Shown here in pieces: positions 37,479 through 45,970 of a stretch of DNA of 48,533 nt. The notes under the pieces were generated by a model. It ran no database searches. It saw nothing but the letters and a program-made list of their open reading frames with translations, and was not told where the DNA came from. The translations under genes and the position numbers were made by a program. The stretch comes from Verrucomicrobiia bacterium (GTDB lineage: Bacteria > Verrucomicrobiota > Verrucomicrobiia > Verrucomicrobiales > DEV007): assembly GCA_020440025.1 (NCBI GenBank), contig JAGROX010000021.1, positions 1 through 48,533 of the forward strand, in the 5' to 3' direction. Position 1 is the stretch's first letter, and each line of letters starts with the position of its first letter.

Positions 37479-37919
37479 TTAAGTATCCGGACGTGGAGAG
37501 TCAGGAGCGAATACGAAACCGGAAGGTTCGCCGGTGATACGGGACAGCATCACCCGAGCCATGTCGGCGGCGGCGTTCTTGATGTGTTCGGCGCGTTCGC
37601 CGACAAAAAGGGAATCGACAGTGGCGAAAAAGAGCGTCTGCCAACGCTCGAACTGGACGCTTCCGATGGGCGTTCTCGCGCTGACTTCGAGATGAGGGCG
37701 GAGGGGATTCCCCCGGTAGGCTCCTGATCCAAAAATAATAGTCTCCCAGAAGTCTACCATTTTGGGGAGATGCTCATCCCAGTCGATGGAGGCAACATCG
37801 TTGAAGATGAACCCGAGCAAGTCGTCATCGCGAACCTTTTCGTAGAAGGAATCCACGAGGAGTCGCAGATCTTCGCGATCTCGGATATCTGGCAGAGGAG
37901 GGTAAGAGACGGCGGGCAT
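37479..37919 (-). CDS. Group III truncated haemoglobin
   Basis: A 146-residue 2-on-2 globin. The group III signature is clear: LVDSFYEKVRDDDLLGFIFNDVASIDWDEHLPKMVDFWETIIFGSGAYRGNPLRPHL. The His of RPHLEV is the probable proximal haem ligand, followed by FERWQTLFFATVDSLF. Members of group III (for example the Campylobacter Ctb protein) bind O2 and NO tightly and are induced under nitrosative stress. The start is 7 bp after the stop of the DUF3365 haem protein, so the two form an operon; the NsrR-like operator upstream of that operon supports a role in nitric-oxide handling. Cytoplasmic. Confidence 0.92.
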   Translation of the reverse strand: MPAVSYPPLPDIRDREDLRLLVDSFYEKVRDDDLLGFIFNDVASIDWDEHLPKMVDFWETIIFGSGAYRGNPLRPHLEVSARTPIGSVQFERWQTLFFATVDSLFVGERAEHIKNAAADMARVMLSRITGEPSGFVFAPDSPRPDT

Positions 37920-37926
37920 GAAAGGT

Positions 37927-38472
37927 TCAGTTTTCCGGTTTCTGGAGCGGAATAGAAATCGCGAGTCCAGCGACGCGATCCTCCAGGGAGGAGCGATGCG
38001 GCACGTGGCACTTCAGGCATTCGTTCTGCATTCGGATGGCGCCGACGAAGCGGAAATTTCCGCGCTCAATGCTCTCGTATTCGGTTTTTCCAGCGACAAG
38101 GGCGGCTGCGGCTGCTTTTTCGAATTCATCCTTGGGATCGTGGTCGACACTTTTGGTGGCATTCACTCCCAGCCAGCGAATTTCGATATTCCAACTGCGG
38201 GCAATTTCCTTGAAGACGTCCTCAAGGGATTGCGAAGGAAGACTGAGATCTTCGTCTCCACCGAAAAAGTCTCGATGCATCACCTGAAGCGCCCCGTGGA
38301 TGGTTTCGTGCAGGACTTTGGCTCGCCCGCGCGCTTCGTCAGCAGTGGTCGGGAGGTCCGATTTGACGTGGTTGGTGGCAATTTCCACACCGTTAGTTTC
38401 GGAGTCCGCTGCAAAGGTGGCGGGGGCTGGCAAGGCGCAGGAAAGGATGAGGGCAAAAGCGAGGATTCTCAT
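37927..38472 (-). CDS. DUF3365 (Tll0287-like) c-type haem protein
   Basis: A 181-residue exported haem protein. The start is the ATG at 38472 (MRILAFALILSCALPAPATFA is the signal peptide); an upstream frame to 38640 has no signal and crosses the operator, so it is rejected. The DUF3365/Tll0287-like domain is visible from about residue 50 (ETIHGALQVMHRDFF) through DPKDEFEKAA to the single haem site CLKCH at 152-156 near the C-terminal end. The family has a PAS-like fold holding one c-type haem and is suspected of redox or gas sensing. It is the first gene of an operon with a truncated haemoglobin and is preceded, 10 bp upstream of the ATG, by an NsrR-like operator. Confidence 0.87.
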   Translation of the reverse strand: MRILAFALILSCALPAPATFAADSETNGVEIATNHVKSDLPTTADEARGRAKVLHETIHGALQVMHRDFFGGDEDLSLPSQSLEDVFKEIARSWNIEIRWLGVNATKSVDHDPKDEFEKAAAAALVAGKTEYESIERGNFRFVGAIRMQNECLKCHVPHRSSLEDRVAGLAISIPLQKPEN

Positions 38473-38481
38473 GATGGTTGA

Positions 38482-38504
38482 AACTTGTACGGAGTATGCA
38501 ACAA
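38482..38504 (-). promoter_or_regulatory. Predicted NsrR operator upstream of DUF3365-globin operon
   Basis: A 23-bp imperfect inverted repeat of 11-1-11 layout; the plus strand begins AACTTGTAC and ends ATGCAACAA. The core TTGYAY-N5-RTRCAA is symmetric by purine/pyrimidine. It is embedded in a 36-bp block (38476-38511) that matches the block upstream of nsrR at 30 of 36 positions without gaps. The only flanking genes it can serve are the haem-protein/globin operon, whose ATG is 10 bp away, and the leftward LRR gene region. On the minus strand a CATACT within it could be a -10 element, so repressor binding would block RNA polymerase. Confidence 0.72.
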
Positions 38505-38639
38505 TAGCAACTCGCAAAGGCCGGGATGGAAGTGCGGAATCGCGTTCCCATTCGCAGGTTTCCCAAGCTTGATTTGCTCCATTCCTTTCGCCAACAATTT
38601 GCTGTTTCATCCCGACCTCTATCCGTGCCTCGCTCTGCA

Positions 38640-38857
38640 TTTGCTGGCGAGGCCGGGGTGCGAAGGCGAAGTCTTTCTTTCAGGAGCAATTTGTGGCTTG
38701 TCACGGCGAGAAAAAACACAAGGGTGATCTGCGCGTGAGTGGACTGGTCTTGGATGTTTTGTCATCCAAAGTTGATGACGCACTGACCGGGGGAAATCCT
38801 GAAGCGAATCATCATACGAAAAATGCCGCTCACGAAGGTTCCCGTGCCAATTCTAAT
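38640..38857 (+). pseudogene. Remnant of a Planctomycete-type cytochrome c (PSCyt1-like) domain
   Basis: In the plus-strand frame running into the LRR gene, the stretch KSFFQEQFVACHGEKKHKGDLRVSG (about 38670-38750) matches the N-terminal haem region of Planctomycete cytochrome domains, normally written F..HCVACHG.KKQKGDLRLD. Here Phe replaces the first Cys of the CxxCH site, and the block breaks off after DDALTGGNPEAN. No upstream signal peptide or complete domain is present. I read it as a decayed fragment next to the LRR gene. Confidence 0.55.
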
Positions 38858-39853
38858 ATGAAAACAACCGTTCTCCTTCTCACTTTGCTTCTCACATCGA
38901 ATGCCAAGGCACTCGATCCTCACGTCGGAGCCGTCGTCCGCATTGTCGAGGGCGCCAAGGGCAAGGTCGAAAAGACCGAGGATGGCCAGAGTCTGATCCT
39001 CGTGGATTTGGCCGTTCCCAATGCCGGTCCCCACGACCATCGGGAATCCGATCCCTATGATGCGGATTTTTTTGAGCATCTCGGGCACATTGCGACGTTG
39101 GAGTCGCTCAACATCATCTCGACAAAGATGAACGACGACTGGATCGCTCCGATCGGCAAACTCACCCAGTTGAAATCTCTCCGATTCACAAACAATGGGT
39201 CGCTCACCGACGCCGGAATGGAACAACTCGCTGGCCTGACCAATCTTGAGACCTTTTCCTTTGTCGGCACGAAAATGACAGGGTGTGCTTACGCGAAATT
39301 CGAGGGATTCACGAAGCTCACGAAAGTCAGTCATCGCGGCAGCAGCATAGATGACGAGGGGTTGAAACAGTTGTGCCAGCACCTCCCCAACCTTGAGAGC
39401 ATCAGCCTCGCTCACGCGAAGTTCACCGACGCGGGTGCGGTCCATCTCAAGAGGCTCACGAAATTGAAAGGTCTCGAACTTGGTACCCACAACGCCTCTC
39501 CAGCCTCCCTGAGTCATCTTGCCGGTCTCCCTCTCGAATATCTCCAACTCGGTGACGGTCTAGACGCGCCCGCTGGAATCTCTGCGATCAAAGCGATCTC
39601 CACTCTGAAGCGGGTCACGTTGACCAACTGCAAAGAATTGGACGACACCGGTCTAAAACTCGCCGCCGAACTCACCCAGCTTGAGCAACTCGAACTCGGC
39701 GGACTCGATCTCCCAGATGAGCGTCTTCCTCAATTGCAGGCCTTTTCCTTTCTGAAAGAACTGAAGCTCATCCGCCGTCCCCAAAGCTATCCCGAGGAGA
39801 CCCAGGCGAAGATTAAGGCTCTCCTTCCGATGGTAGCGGTGAAGTTTCAGTGA
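38858..39853 (+). CDS. Secreted leucine-rich repeat protein
   Basis: A 331-residue protein with signal peptide MKTTVLLLTLLLTSNAKA. The rest is about ten leucine-rich repeats of the bacterial LRR type: LTQLKSLRFTNNGSLTDAGMEQLAG, LTNLETFSFVGTKMTG, LPNLESISLAHAKFTDAGAVHLKR, LTKLKGLELGT and LTQLEQLELGGLDL. It is a likely periplasmic or surface binding protein. A GTG at 38693 opens the frame further upstream into a decayed cytochrome remnant, but the signal peptide fixes the start at 38858. It converges with the PQQ-like propeller gene, with 76 bp between stops. Confidence 0.85.
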   Translation: MKTTVLLLTLLLTSNAKALDPHVGAVVRIVEGAKGKVEKTEDGQSLILVDLAVPNAGPHDHRESDPYDADFFEHLGHIATLESLNIISTKMNDDWIAPIGKLTQLKSLRFTNNGSLTDAGMEQLAGLTNLETFSFVGTKMTGCAYAKFEGFTKLTKVSHRGSSIDDEGLKQLCQHLPNLESISLAHAKFTDAGAVHLKRLTKLKGLELGTHNASPASLSHLAGLPLEYLQLGDGLDAPAGISAIKAISTLKRVTLTNCKELDDTGLKLAAELTQLEQLELGGLDLPDERLPQLQAFSFLKELKLIRRPQSYPEETQAKIKALLPMVAVKFQ

Positions 39854-39929
39854 CTGTCGGTCTTACGGGCAACACCCTGTTTCTGACTCTCGGATTGAGC
39901 AGGTCAAGCGCGTCGCATTCGATCAGGAA

Positions 39930-42590
39930 CTAGCGGGTCTCCCAAGCGGGAGAGAGACGTTTGGCGTCTTCGCCGCAGACGGCGGACATGATCAGTCCAC
40001 TGGCTTGGGAGATGTAAAAGATGCGCCCGTTGGACACGGCGGAGCCGAGGCATTCGCGGGAGTCGATGGCGGGGCCGGTGGCGACCAACTTGTGACCGTT
40101 GCGGAGATCGATCATGTCCATGTTGGCTCCCATGAGGAAGGGCTCGGACAGGGTGAACCGAGTGCAGGCGTAGTCGAGGTCAAACTGGTAGGAAATCTTG
40201 CCGGTTTCGCGATCAAAGAGTTGGCAGAGCGAACCAATGGCGTTGGAGAAAAGAAACTGATCGCCGACGGAAACGACGTTGATGGCGGATTTGACCGGTT
40301 CGGATCGCCACACCAGGGAGCCGTCCTTGGCATCGAGACAATGAATGAAACGGTCTTCGGTCTCATCGTCCGGTTGATTGAATCCGCCGAGATAGAGGCG
40401 TCCATCCTTGGCGGTGAGCGTGCAGCCTCCGGTGACAAAGTAATCCGTCGTCTGCCAGCGCACTTCGCCGGTCTCGGGATTGATGGCCGCCGTGAGCCCG
40501 TTGACCTCCTGTTTCAAACCGCGACGTTTGAGTTTCTTGGCCTGGTAGCCGAAGAAAGTGGAATAGTAGAGTTCGCCTTCCATCAGGGCGATGCCGCAGT
40601 CGTTTCCGCCCGAGCCAATGTTGGAAAAGTCCTTTTCCCAGACCAGTTCTCCCGTCTCCACATTCCACGCCCAGATGCGGGGACGGCTGTTTCTGGGGTA
40701 GAAAGGATTGTTGTGGCTGTAGATGAAACTCATCACTTCCTTGTCGGGTGCGGTTTCCTCGACGGCCCGCCAGGCGAAGGCCTTTTCACTGCCTGCCGGC
40801 GCGTAGTCACCGGAACCGGACGCGTAGATGGCGAGATTTCCATGAATTACCGGCGGAAACTGACGGCTCCAACTGGCGGACCCGGTGAAGGGAGCCTCCC
40901 AGAGCATCTCGCCAGTGGCGGCATCGAGACATTGCATGACAGAGCCGTTGATACCGCTCTGAGGCACGATGATCTTTTCGTTGTGGTAGATCGGCGAGGT
41001 GAAGGAGAGAAATACGCCTGGGTGATACTTTCGCCAGAGCAGACGACCGGTTTCCTGCTCCACCGCGATGACCTGTCCCTCGGCGGTGTGGACATACATG
41101 CGGCCGCCGCCGCAGACGGGGATGTGTTTCACGGTTCCGTCGTTGCGCAGAATCCATCGCATCTTCAAGGGCGGTTCGATGCCCTGTTGATTGGAGTTGG
41201 TGGACCCCATGTTGCCGTAGTTGGTGTACCAATCGTATTTCGGATCGGTGTAGGATCCTGAAAGGCCGGTGCGGATCTGATGGATGCCGAGATTGTCGGC
41301 TTTCAATGCCACGTTTTTTCCCGGGGCGAGGACGTAGAGGTAGCCATCTTCGCCTCCAAAAACGACGCGCCCATCGGCAACCGCAGCCGGGGCAGTGACC
41401 GGATGACCGAAGAGGGTGGGGAACGTGAAGGGCTCTCCGTCGCCACTTAGTGGGGCGATGTGCAACGCTCCCTCGAGTCCACCGAAGATGGCGTGATTTT
41501 TCACCAATACCGGCGGAGAGATGGAAGCGAAACTGCTGAGCGATTTTGGCTCGGCAGTGTCCGATCGATGTCGGCAGAGGCCGAAGTCTTTCTCGGGTCG
41601 GGTGCGGTAGATGTCGTCGCCACGCAGGCTGACGGAACTGAAGCTCATCAGTCCGGGGGCATCGATGTAGGTCTCGCTTCCCGGCAGCATGGCGAACTCG
41701 AGGGTGTCATCATCCTTCAGGCGCAGGATTTCGGTGCGGGCGGCGTTGTCGCGGCGGTGCCATTGTACATAAGCCGCTCCATCCTCGGCGAGGCTCAGGC
41801 CAAAGGCGGCGGGATATTCGGAGCCATGCTGTTTGGGGATCTCCCCAATGATACGAACCCGTGGCTTTTCGCCTTCATCTTCGAGAAAAATGACGCGTCC
41901 CCCGGCAGGGATGACCACGGTCTTGCCATGGACCGCCAGGTTTCGCGAGGCGCAGAAGTGGTCTTTCCAGTTCACCCGGCCTTGCTTGTGGGCATACCAC
42001 TCTTCGCCGCTCCAGCGATTGCCGGGAAAGCCGATCACTTCTTTCACGAAGTCCCATCGCCATGATTCGATGCCATCGTGAGACAGCGCGAGCACCTGGG
42101 CTCCCAGGGTGACGAGGTAGACTCGGTCGCCGCTGACTACAGGAGTTGAAAAAATGGGATCGCGCAGATCGATTTCCCGGACGACGGAGCCATCGGCTCG
42201 ATTCAGGACATAGTAGATGCCTGCCGTGGTGCCGAAGTGGAGGTAGGGCCCGGCAATGGCGGGAGAGCTGACATTGTTGCAATTGCCGGGGCCGCCTTTG
42301 GTCGGCGTCTTCCAAGTCACTGCGAGAGTTTCTGCGTCGATGGCAAACGCCACTCCGGAGCCGTCGAGGACATAGATGGTTCCGTCGGCGATGACGGGGG
42401 CGGTGTAGATGCCATCGGTCAGGGGAACGGCTCCCTGGAATCCCAGTTTGGCCGGATCGATCTCGCGATCGGCGGCATTGCCAGAATGGCGCGAGTCGAA
42501 TTTGAACTGGGGCCAATCCTCGGCGAATCCGGGAAGGGGAAGGGCGGCGCCAAATACCAGTGCGACGATCGCAAGTCGGGAGAGTTTCAT
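39930..42590 (-). CDS. Secreted PQQ-like beta-propeller protein
   Basis: An 886-residue exported protein with signal peptide MKLSRLAIVALVFGAALPLPGFA, long enough for two propellers. Blade markers of PQQ-like repeats are frequent: DAETLAVTWKTPTKGG, RADGSVVREIDL, GEDGYLYVLAPG, QETGRLLWRKYHPG, ATGEMLWEAPFTG, VETGELVWEKDF, PETGEVRWQTTDY and DAKDGSLVWRSEPVK. GGPGNCNNVSSPAI near 100 is typical of the first propeller. No Trp-docking or catalytic quinoprotein motif is seen, so a structural or binding function is more likely than dehydrogenase activity. It starts 21 bp after the dipeptidase stop, likely one transcript. Confidence 0.88.
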   Translation of the reverse strand: MKLSRLAIVALVFGAALPLPGFAEDWPQFKFDSRHSGNAADREIDPAKLGFQGAVPLTDGIYTAPVIADGTIYVLDGSGVAFAIDAETLAVTWKTPTKGGPGNCNNVSSPAIAGPYLHFGTTAGIYYVLNRADGSVVREIDLRDPIFSTPVVSGDRVYLVTLGAQVLALSHDGIESWRWDFVKEVIGFPGNRWSGEEWYAHKQGRVNWKDHFCASRNLAVHGKTVVIPAGGRVIFLEDEGEKPRVRIIGEIPKQHGSEYPAAFGLSLAEDGAAYVQWHRRDNAARTEILRLKDDDTLEFAMLPGSETYIDAPGLMSFSSVSLRGDDIYRTRPEKDFGLCRHRSDTAEPKSLSSFASISPPVLVKNHAIFGGLEGALHIAPLSGDGEPFTFPTLFGHPVTAPAAVADGRVVFGGEDGYLYVLAPGKNVALKADNLGIHQIRTGLSGSYTDPKYDWYTNYGNMGSTNSNQQGIEPPLKMRWILRNDGTVKHIPVCGGGRMYVHTAEGQVIAVEQETGRLLWRKYHPGVFLSFTSPIYHNEKIIVPQSGINGSVMQCLDAATGEMLWEAPFTGSASWSRQFPPVIHGNLAIYASGSGDYAPAGSEKAFAWRAVEETAPDKEVMSFIYSHNNPFYPRNSRPRIWAWNVETGELVWEKDFSNIGSGGNDCGIALMEGELYYSTFFGYQAKKLKRRGLKQEVNGLTAAINPETGEVRWQTTDYFVTGGCTLTAKDGRLYLGGFNQPDDETEDRFIHCLDAKDGSLVWRSEPVKSAINVVSVGDQFLFSNAIGSLCQLFDRETGKISYQFDLDYACTRFTLSEPFLMGANMDMIDLRNGHKLVATGPAIDSRECLGSAVSNGRIFYISQASGLIMSAVCGEDAKRLSPAWETR

Positions 42591-42611
42591 GAGAAAAGAG
42601 ACAGCTGAAGT

Positions 42612-43970
42612 TCAGATTTTAGCGACGGCATCCACCATGCTGGCACGAGACACGCGCATCACGTTTCCGCCGAGGATCTTTTGAATGTCTTCATCGGAAT
42701 AGCCGCGTTGCACCAGACCCACGGTGAACATGGGCCAATTGGTCCAGGCAAGACTGGCGGCGGCTTCGGCGGTGGGAATGAAGTCGTCCTTGGGCCAGAG
42801 GGAACGGAAGGGCTCGCGTTTGCGGCGGAGTCCGCCGACAGCGGCTTTCTTATTTTCCTCGGCACTGTTGCGGGAGCCATAGGCGACATCGGTACCGATG
42901 GCGACGTGATCGACGCCGAACTTTTTCGCGACGTAGTCGATGTGGTCGAGGAAGGCGTTGATGTCGCCTTTGCCTCGGAGAAATCGCGAGATGCAACAGA
43001 TGCCGATGTATCCGTCGGTGTCGGCGATCGCCTTGATCACTTCGTCTGGTTTGCTGCGGATGTGAGCATAGAGCGCGCCGGCAACGGAGTGACTCGCCAC
43101 GACCGGCTTTTCCGAAATCTGAGCCGCTTCCAGACTGGTCTGCCAACCGGAGTGGGCGCAGTCGGGAATGACGCCGACCCGATTCATCTCGGCGATGACG
43201 GCCTTGCCAAAATCACTCAGCCCCGCGTTGGCTTCCTCGCCACAACCATCGCCGATCATGTTCCGCCGCTGATAGGTGAGATGCATCATGCGAATGCCGA
43301 GTTGGTAAAAGACCCGCAGGTAGCGGAGTTCGTCGGGAATCGATTCCCATTGCTGGGTCAGGGGCACGCCGTTGCCGGTGAAGTAAAGACAGTGGCGACC
43401 CGCCTTTTTCACCGCATCGATGTCATCGGGCGTCACCGCTTTGGAGACAAAGTCGCTGAGCATGTCGGTGGTGAAAGTGAATCGCGCCAGGCGCTTGAGC
43501 AGGCGCATGGGGTCCTGGCCTTCCTGCCCGGCATTTTGAAACACGCAGGTGACACCTGAAGCTCGCCATCCCTCGCGATACTCGCGTTGCTCAGCCGCAT
43601 CGGTGACGCAGCGGATCATGCCCATCTCCTCGCGCATGTCCTCGAGTTCGAGATCGGAGGCTCCGGCGAGAACGGCCGCCTTCAAGGCTTCGCCGTCCAC
43701 CGCAGATCGCGGAGAGAAACCATAGGAATCGAATACGAGGGAGTCGGCATGGAGTTGGAGTCCATGCTCCAGATCCTTCGGCGTGGGCTGGAGGATGGCC
43801 AAGGCAGCGTCCCGACCTTTCTGGATCGCGGGATTAAGATTTTCAGTGAGGGCCGCCACCGAATTTCCAGAAGGTTCCTCGACAGCGATTGCTGCCGTAG
43901 CGGCAGCGGCGGTAGTCCCGGTGACGATCAGGGGAGCGGCGGCGTTCTTGAAAAAATCTCTGCGTTCCAT
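42612..43970 (-). CDS. Exported membrane-dipeptidase-like enzyme (peptidase M19)
   Basis: A 452-residue protein that starts MERRDFFKNAAAPLIV, a twin-arginine (Tat) type signal. The M19 family is recognised from VFDSYGF, TGNGVPLTQQW, LGIRMMHLTYQRRNMIGDGCGE, DCAHSGWQTS, VVASHSVAGALY, VDHVAIGTDVAYGSRN and the C-terminal ILGGNVMRV. Metal ligands normally sit in an HxD pair near the N terminus, read here as H-A-D (LHADSLVFDS), and in the HS residues. The enzyme would cleave dipeptides or D-amino-acid-containing peptides outside the cytoplasm. An upstream ATG at 44039 is unlikely. It is followed by the PQQ-like propeller and preceded by a monohaem protein in the same direction. Confidence 0.88.
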   Translation of the reverse strand: MERRDFFKNAAAPLIVTGTTAAAATAAIAVEEPSGNSVAALTENLNPAIQKGRDAALAILQPTPKDLEHGLQLHADSLVFDSYGFSPRSAVDGEALKAAVLAGASDLELEDMREEMGMIRCVTDAAEQREYREGWRASGVTCVFQNAGQEGQDPMRLLKRLARFTFTTDMLSDFVSKAVTPDDIDAVKKAGRHCLYFTGNGVPLTQQWESIPDELRYLRVFYQLGIRMMHLTYQRRNMIGDGCGEEANAGLSDFGKAVIAEMNRVGVIPDCAHSGWQTSLEAAQISEKPVVASHSVAGALYAHIRSKPDEVIKAIADTDGYIGICCISRFLRGKGDINAFLDHIDYVAKKFGVDHVAIGTDVAYGSRNSAEENKKAAVGGLRRKREPFRSLWPKDDFIPTAEAAASLAWTNWPMFTVGLVQRGYSDEDIQKILGGNVMRVSRASMVDAVAKI

Positions 43971-44045
43971 GTTCCCATCGGGATAGCACGGGCGGGATTC
44001 GCCGGGCAATGGAAAGTTCGCCCGCTTCGCGCCATCCATGGGGCC

Positions 44046-45389
44046 TTAGTCGACCGAGCCCACCAAGGTTTTGGTCAACGGAAAGCCCGGCAGGGTTTCC
44101 TCCAGAATCTCCCGAATGCGTTCCCGCTCGGAACCGGAGAGGTGATCCCCGATGGTCCCGCTGTCGCGACCGAGCAGGATGTCATCGAGGCGCGTCAGGA
44201 TTTCGTGACTGAGTTCTTCGGGCAGGTTTTGAAAAGCCTCGGAGTAAATCATGTAGCTGCACCGGTATTTGAAGAGCCGGTCGAGCAACTGAAAATCGCG
44301 CAGGGACCGGCCTTCGCGATTCGGTCTGGCGGCATCTCCGAAAGCAGCCGCAAAGGTGCCCTTGGAATCGATCCCGCCCTCGGGAAGTGCGGCTTCATCC
44401 TGAAAGAGCAGGTATTCCAGAATGCGTTCGGCCTGGTGATGAATGATGCGGATGCAGGATTCGCTGAGACCGTTGGGATCGTCGAGACCGAGTTCCCGAT
44501 TCAGCTGGCGACTGCGATAGATGGCCGAGCGGACCGTGAAGTCGCCTTCGATGATTCGATTGTGAACCGCAGACTGATGCTCCATCACCATGAGGGCAAC
44601 GATGTCGCTGGTGGGAACGAGGTAGTCGGAGATGTCGAAAAACGACTCCAGCTTCTCGATGTTGGCCCCTGGCTCACGGTCAAAGCTTGCCCGGCCATCT
44701 GGCAGGGCTTCGGAAAAGATGTTGCCGAGATGGCGGGACTCGCCGTGGTATCCGGTCACGTACCAGCCACCCCACCGGTCCTCGAAGGGCGTGGTGTGAT
44801 CCACACTGAAACTGCCCGCCGAAAAGATGGGCTGACCATTTTCCTCCACATAGAGCGAGCGGATCACGGTGCCGGGACGACCACCGGTGCGTCCACCAGC
44901 GTGGCAGGAAAAGCATTCTGCCGATTCCTGAAAGATCTCGACTTTGCCCGCGTTGGGATCGCGCTCCAGCAGGTAAAAGACCAGTCCCAGCTTGGGATCG
45001 GTGGACATGATCTCGAACTTGTTGCTCCCGTGCGACCACCCGAAATACAGGTCGTCGCTGAAATACAGAGCGCGAGGTTGCTTGGGGTTGATGTGGGAAT
45101 TCTGGAGACTGGTCTTGGAAAAAACCAGAGTTTGTGAGGCGGCGGGCACCTCAAGAATTCTGAGCAGTTCGCCGACAAAGGCTTTCTCGGGAAGGGTGGC
45201 GTCGAGATGGACCGTGCCGTCCTTCAGCTGATCGCGAAGCCTGGCAATGCGATCGGTCGGAGTCGTCTTCGAATAGTTGATCGGCGGCAGATCGAAGGTG
45301 TCCTCGGCCACCGCCTGAGGCGCGGCGGGAATCAGCCAGATCAGCGCGGCGAGGGCGCCGAGGTAACAGGGTTGAGTCAGGGAGTGCAC
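44046..45389 (-). CDS. Exported monohaem c-type protein of unknown family
   Basis: A 447-residue protein starting from a GTG at 45389, with a signal region (LGALAALIWLIPAAPQAVA). There is a single haem-binding motif CFSCH at 159-163 in the context QESAECFSCHAGGRTGGRPGTVIRS. The remainder is mostly soluble and helical with no second haem. I do not recognise a named family; similar single-haem proteins are known only as hypothetical in PVC bacteria. It lies 75 bp downstream of nsrR on the same strand and 75 bp before the dipeptidase start, so it may be part of the nsrR transcript. Confidence 0.78.
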   Translation of the reverse strand: MHSLTQPCYLGALAALIWLIPAAPQAVAEDTFDLPPINYSKTTPTDRIARLRDQLKDGTVHLDATLPEKAFVGELLRILEVPAASQTLVFSKTSLQNSHINPKQPRALYFSDDLYFGWSHGSNKFEIMSTDPKLGLVFYLLERDPNAGKVEIFQESAECFSCHAGGRTGGRPGTVIRSLYVEENGQPIFSAGSFSVDHTTPFEDRWGGWYVTGYHGESRHLGNIFSEALPDGRASFDREPGANIEKLESFFDISDYLVPTSDIVALMVMEHQSAVHNRIIEGDFTVRSAIYRSRQLNRELGLDDPNGLSESCIRIIHHQAERILEYLLFQDEAALPEGGIDSKGTFAAAFGDAARPNREGRSLRDFQLLDRLFKYRCSYMIYSEAFQNLPEELSHEILTRLDDILLGRDSGTIGDHLSGSERERIREILEETLPGFPLTKTLVGSVD

Positions 45390-45464
45390 AGGGTCAGGTG
45401 GTTGGGGCCGGGCTGATGTCAGTGTGAATGAGAGCGAGGGGACGCACGACGGATGAACAGGGAA

Positions 45465-45935
45465 TTACCCCGCATTTTTTGTGGTCAATAGGCCTCCGGA
45501 ACCGCCATCGAGAGCCGAAAGCACTGCTCTTCGATCGGCCACGATGTCGGCGAGAGTGGTCTCTTCGAGGGTAGCGAGAAAGGCTCGGGTCGCGTCAGAG
45601 AGGACGCCCCGGAGGACACACACAGGAGTGAGACGACATTGATTTTTTCCGTCTTTCTGAAAGCACTCGGCCATCTCGAAGCCGGGTTCGGTAGCGCGTA
45701 CGATTTCGGCCACGGTGATGTCCTCCGCCGGTTTGCCGAGACGGATGCCGCCGCCTCTTCCTCGCGTCGTGCTCAGGTAGTCGAGATGCCCGAGTTTTCG
45801 CACCACCTGAATGAGATGATTGCGCGAAATTCCGTAGGCCTCCGCAAGCTCAGTCAATGAAACTTGCTCAGGCGCACGGGCTGCGGCATAAATGAGAACC
45901 CGCAGGGAGTAGTCGGTGAAGGTGCTTAAATGCAT
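45465..45935 (-). CDS. nsrR: Rrf2-family nitric-oxide-responsive regulator NsrR
   Basis: A 156-residue winged-helix repressor. The N terminus MHLSTFTDYSLRVLIYAAARA and helix-turn-helix LTELAEAYGISRNHLIQVVRKLG, followed by the wing TTRGRGGGIRLGKPAEDI, match NsrR closely. The cluster region reads ECFQKDGKNQCRLTPVC, giving Cys91, Cys100 and Cys106 (C-x8-C-x5-C), the ligands of the NO-sensitive iron-sulfur cluster; IscR has a different spacing (C-x5-C-x5-C) and surrounding residues. NsrR represses its targets until NO destroys the cluster. The ATG at 45935 is chosen; an ATG at 45986 would cross the operator. The 36-bp operator block just upstream implies autoregulation. Confidence 0.88.
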   Translation of the reverse strand: MHLSTFTDYSLRVLIYAAARAPEQVSLTELAEAYGISRNHLIQVVRKLGHLDYLSTTRGRGGGIRLGKPAEDITVAEIVRATEPGFEMAECFQKDGKNQCRLTPVCVLRGVLSDATRAFLATLEETTLADIVADRRAVLSALDGGSGGLLTTKNAG

Positions 45936-45947
45936 TTTCTTGGTTGA

Positions 45948-45970
45948 AAGGTGTACTGATAATGCAACAA
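45948..45970 (+). promoter_or_regulatory. Predicted NsrR operator between nsrR and dihaem cytochrome gene
   Basis: A 23-bp imperfect inverted repeat with 11-1-11 layout; the plus strand begins AAGGTGTACTG and ends ATAATGCAACAA. Compared with the NsrR site described for proteobacteria (RTGYAT/ATRCAY core, 11-1-11), about 17 of 22 defined positions agree by my hand comparison. It sits in the 36-bp block 45942-45977, filling nearly all of the 42-bp gap between the divergent starts, so binding should control both genes. The same block, 30/36 identical, lies upstream of the DUF3365/globin operon. Confidence 0.78.

Noticed and set aside
40005-41261. 418-residue open frame antisense to the PQQ-like propeller
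   Set aside because: The opposite strand carries regular propeller blade motifs across the same span; this frame shows none.
43587-45137. 516-residue open frame antisense to the dipeptidase and monohaem protein
   Set aside because: It spans two real genes on the other strand with recognisable motifs, and its translation has no domain, so it is a shadow.
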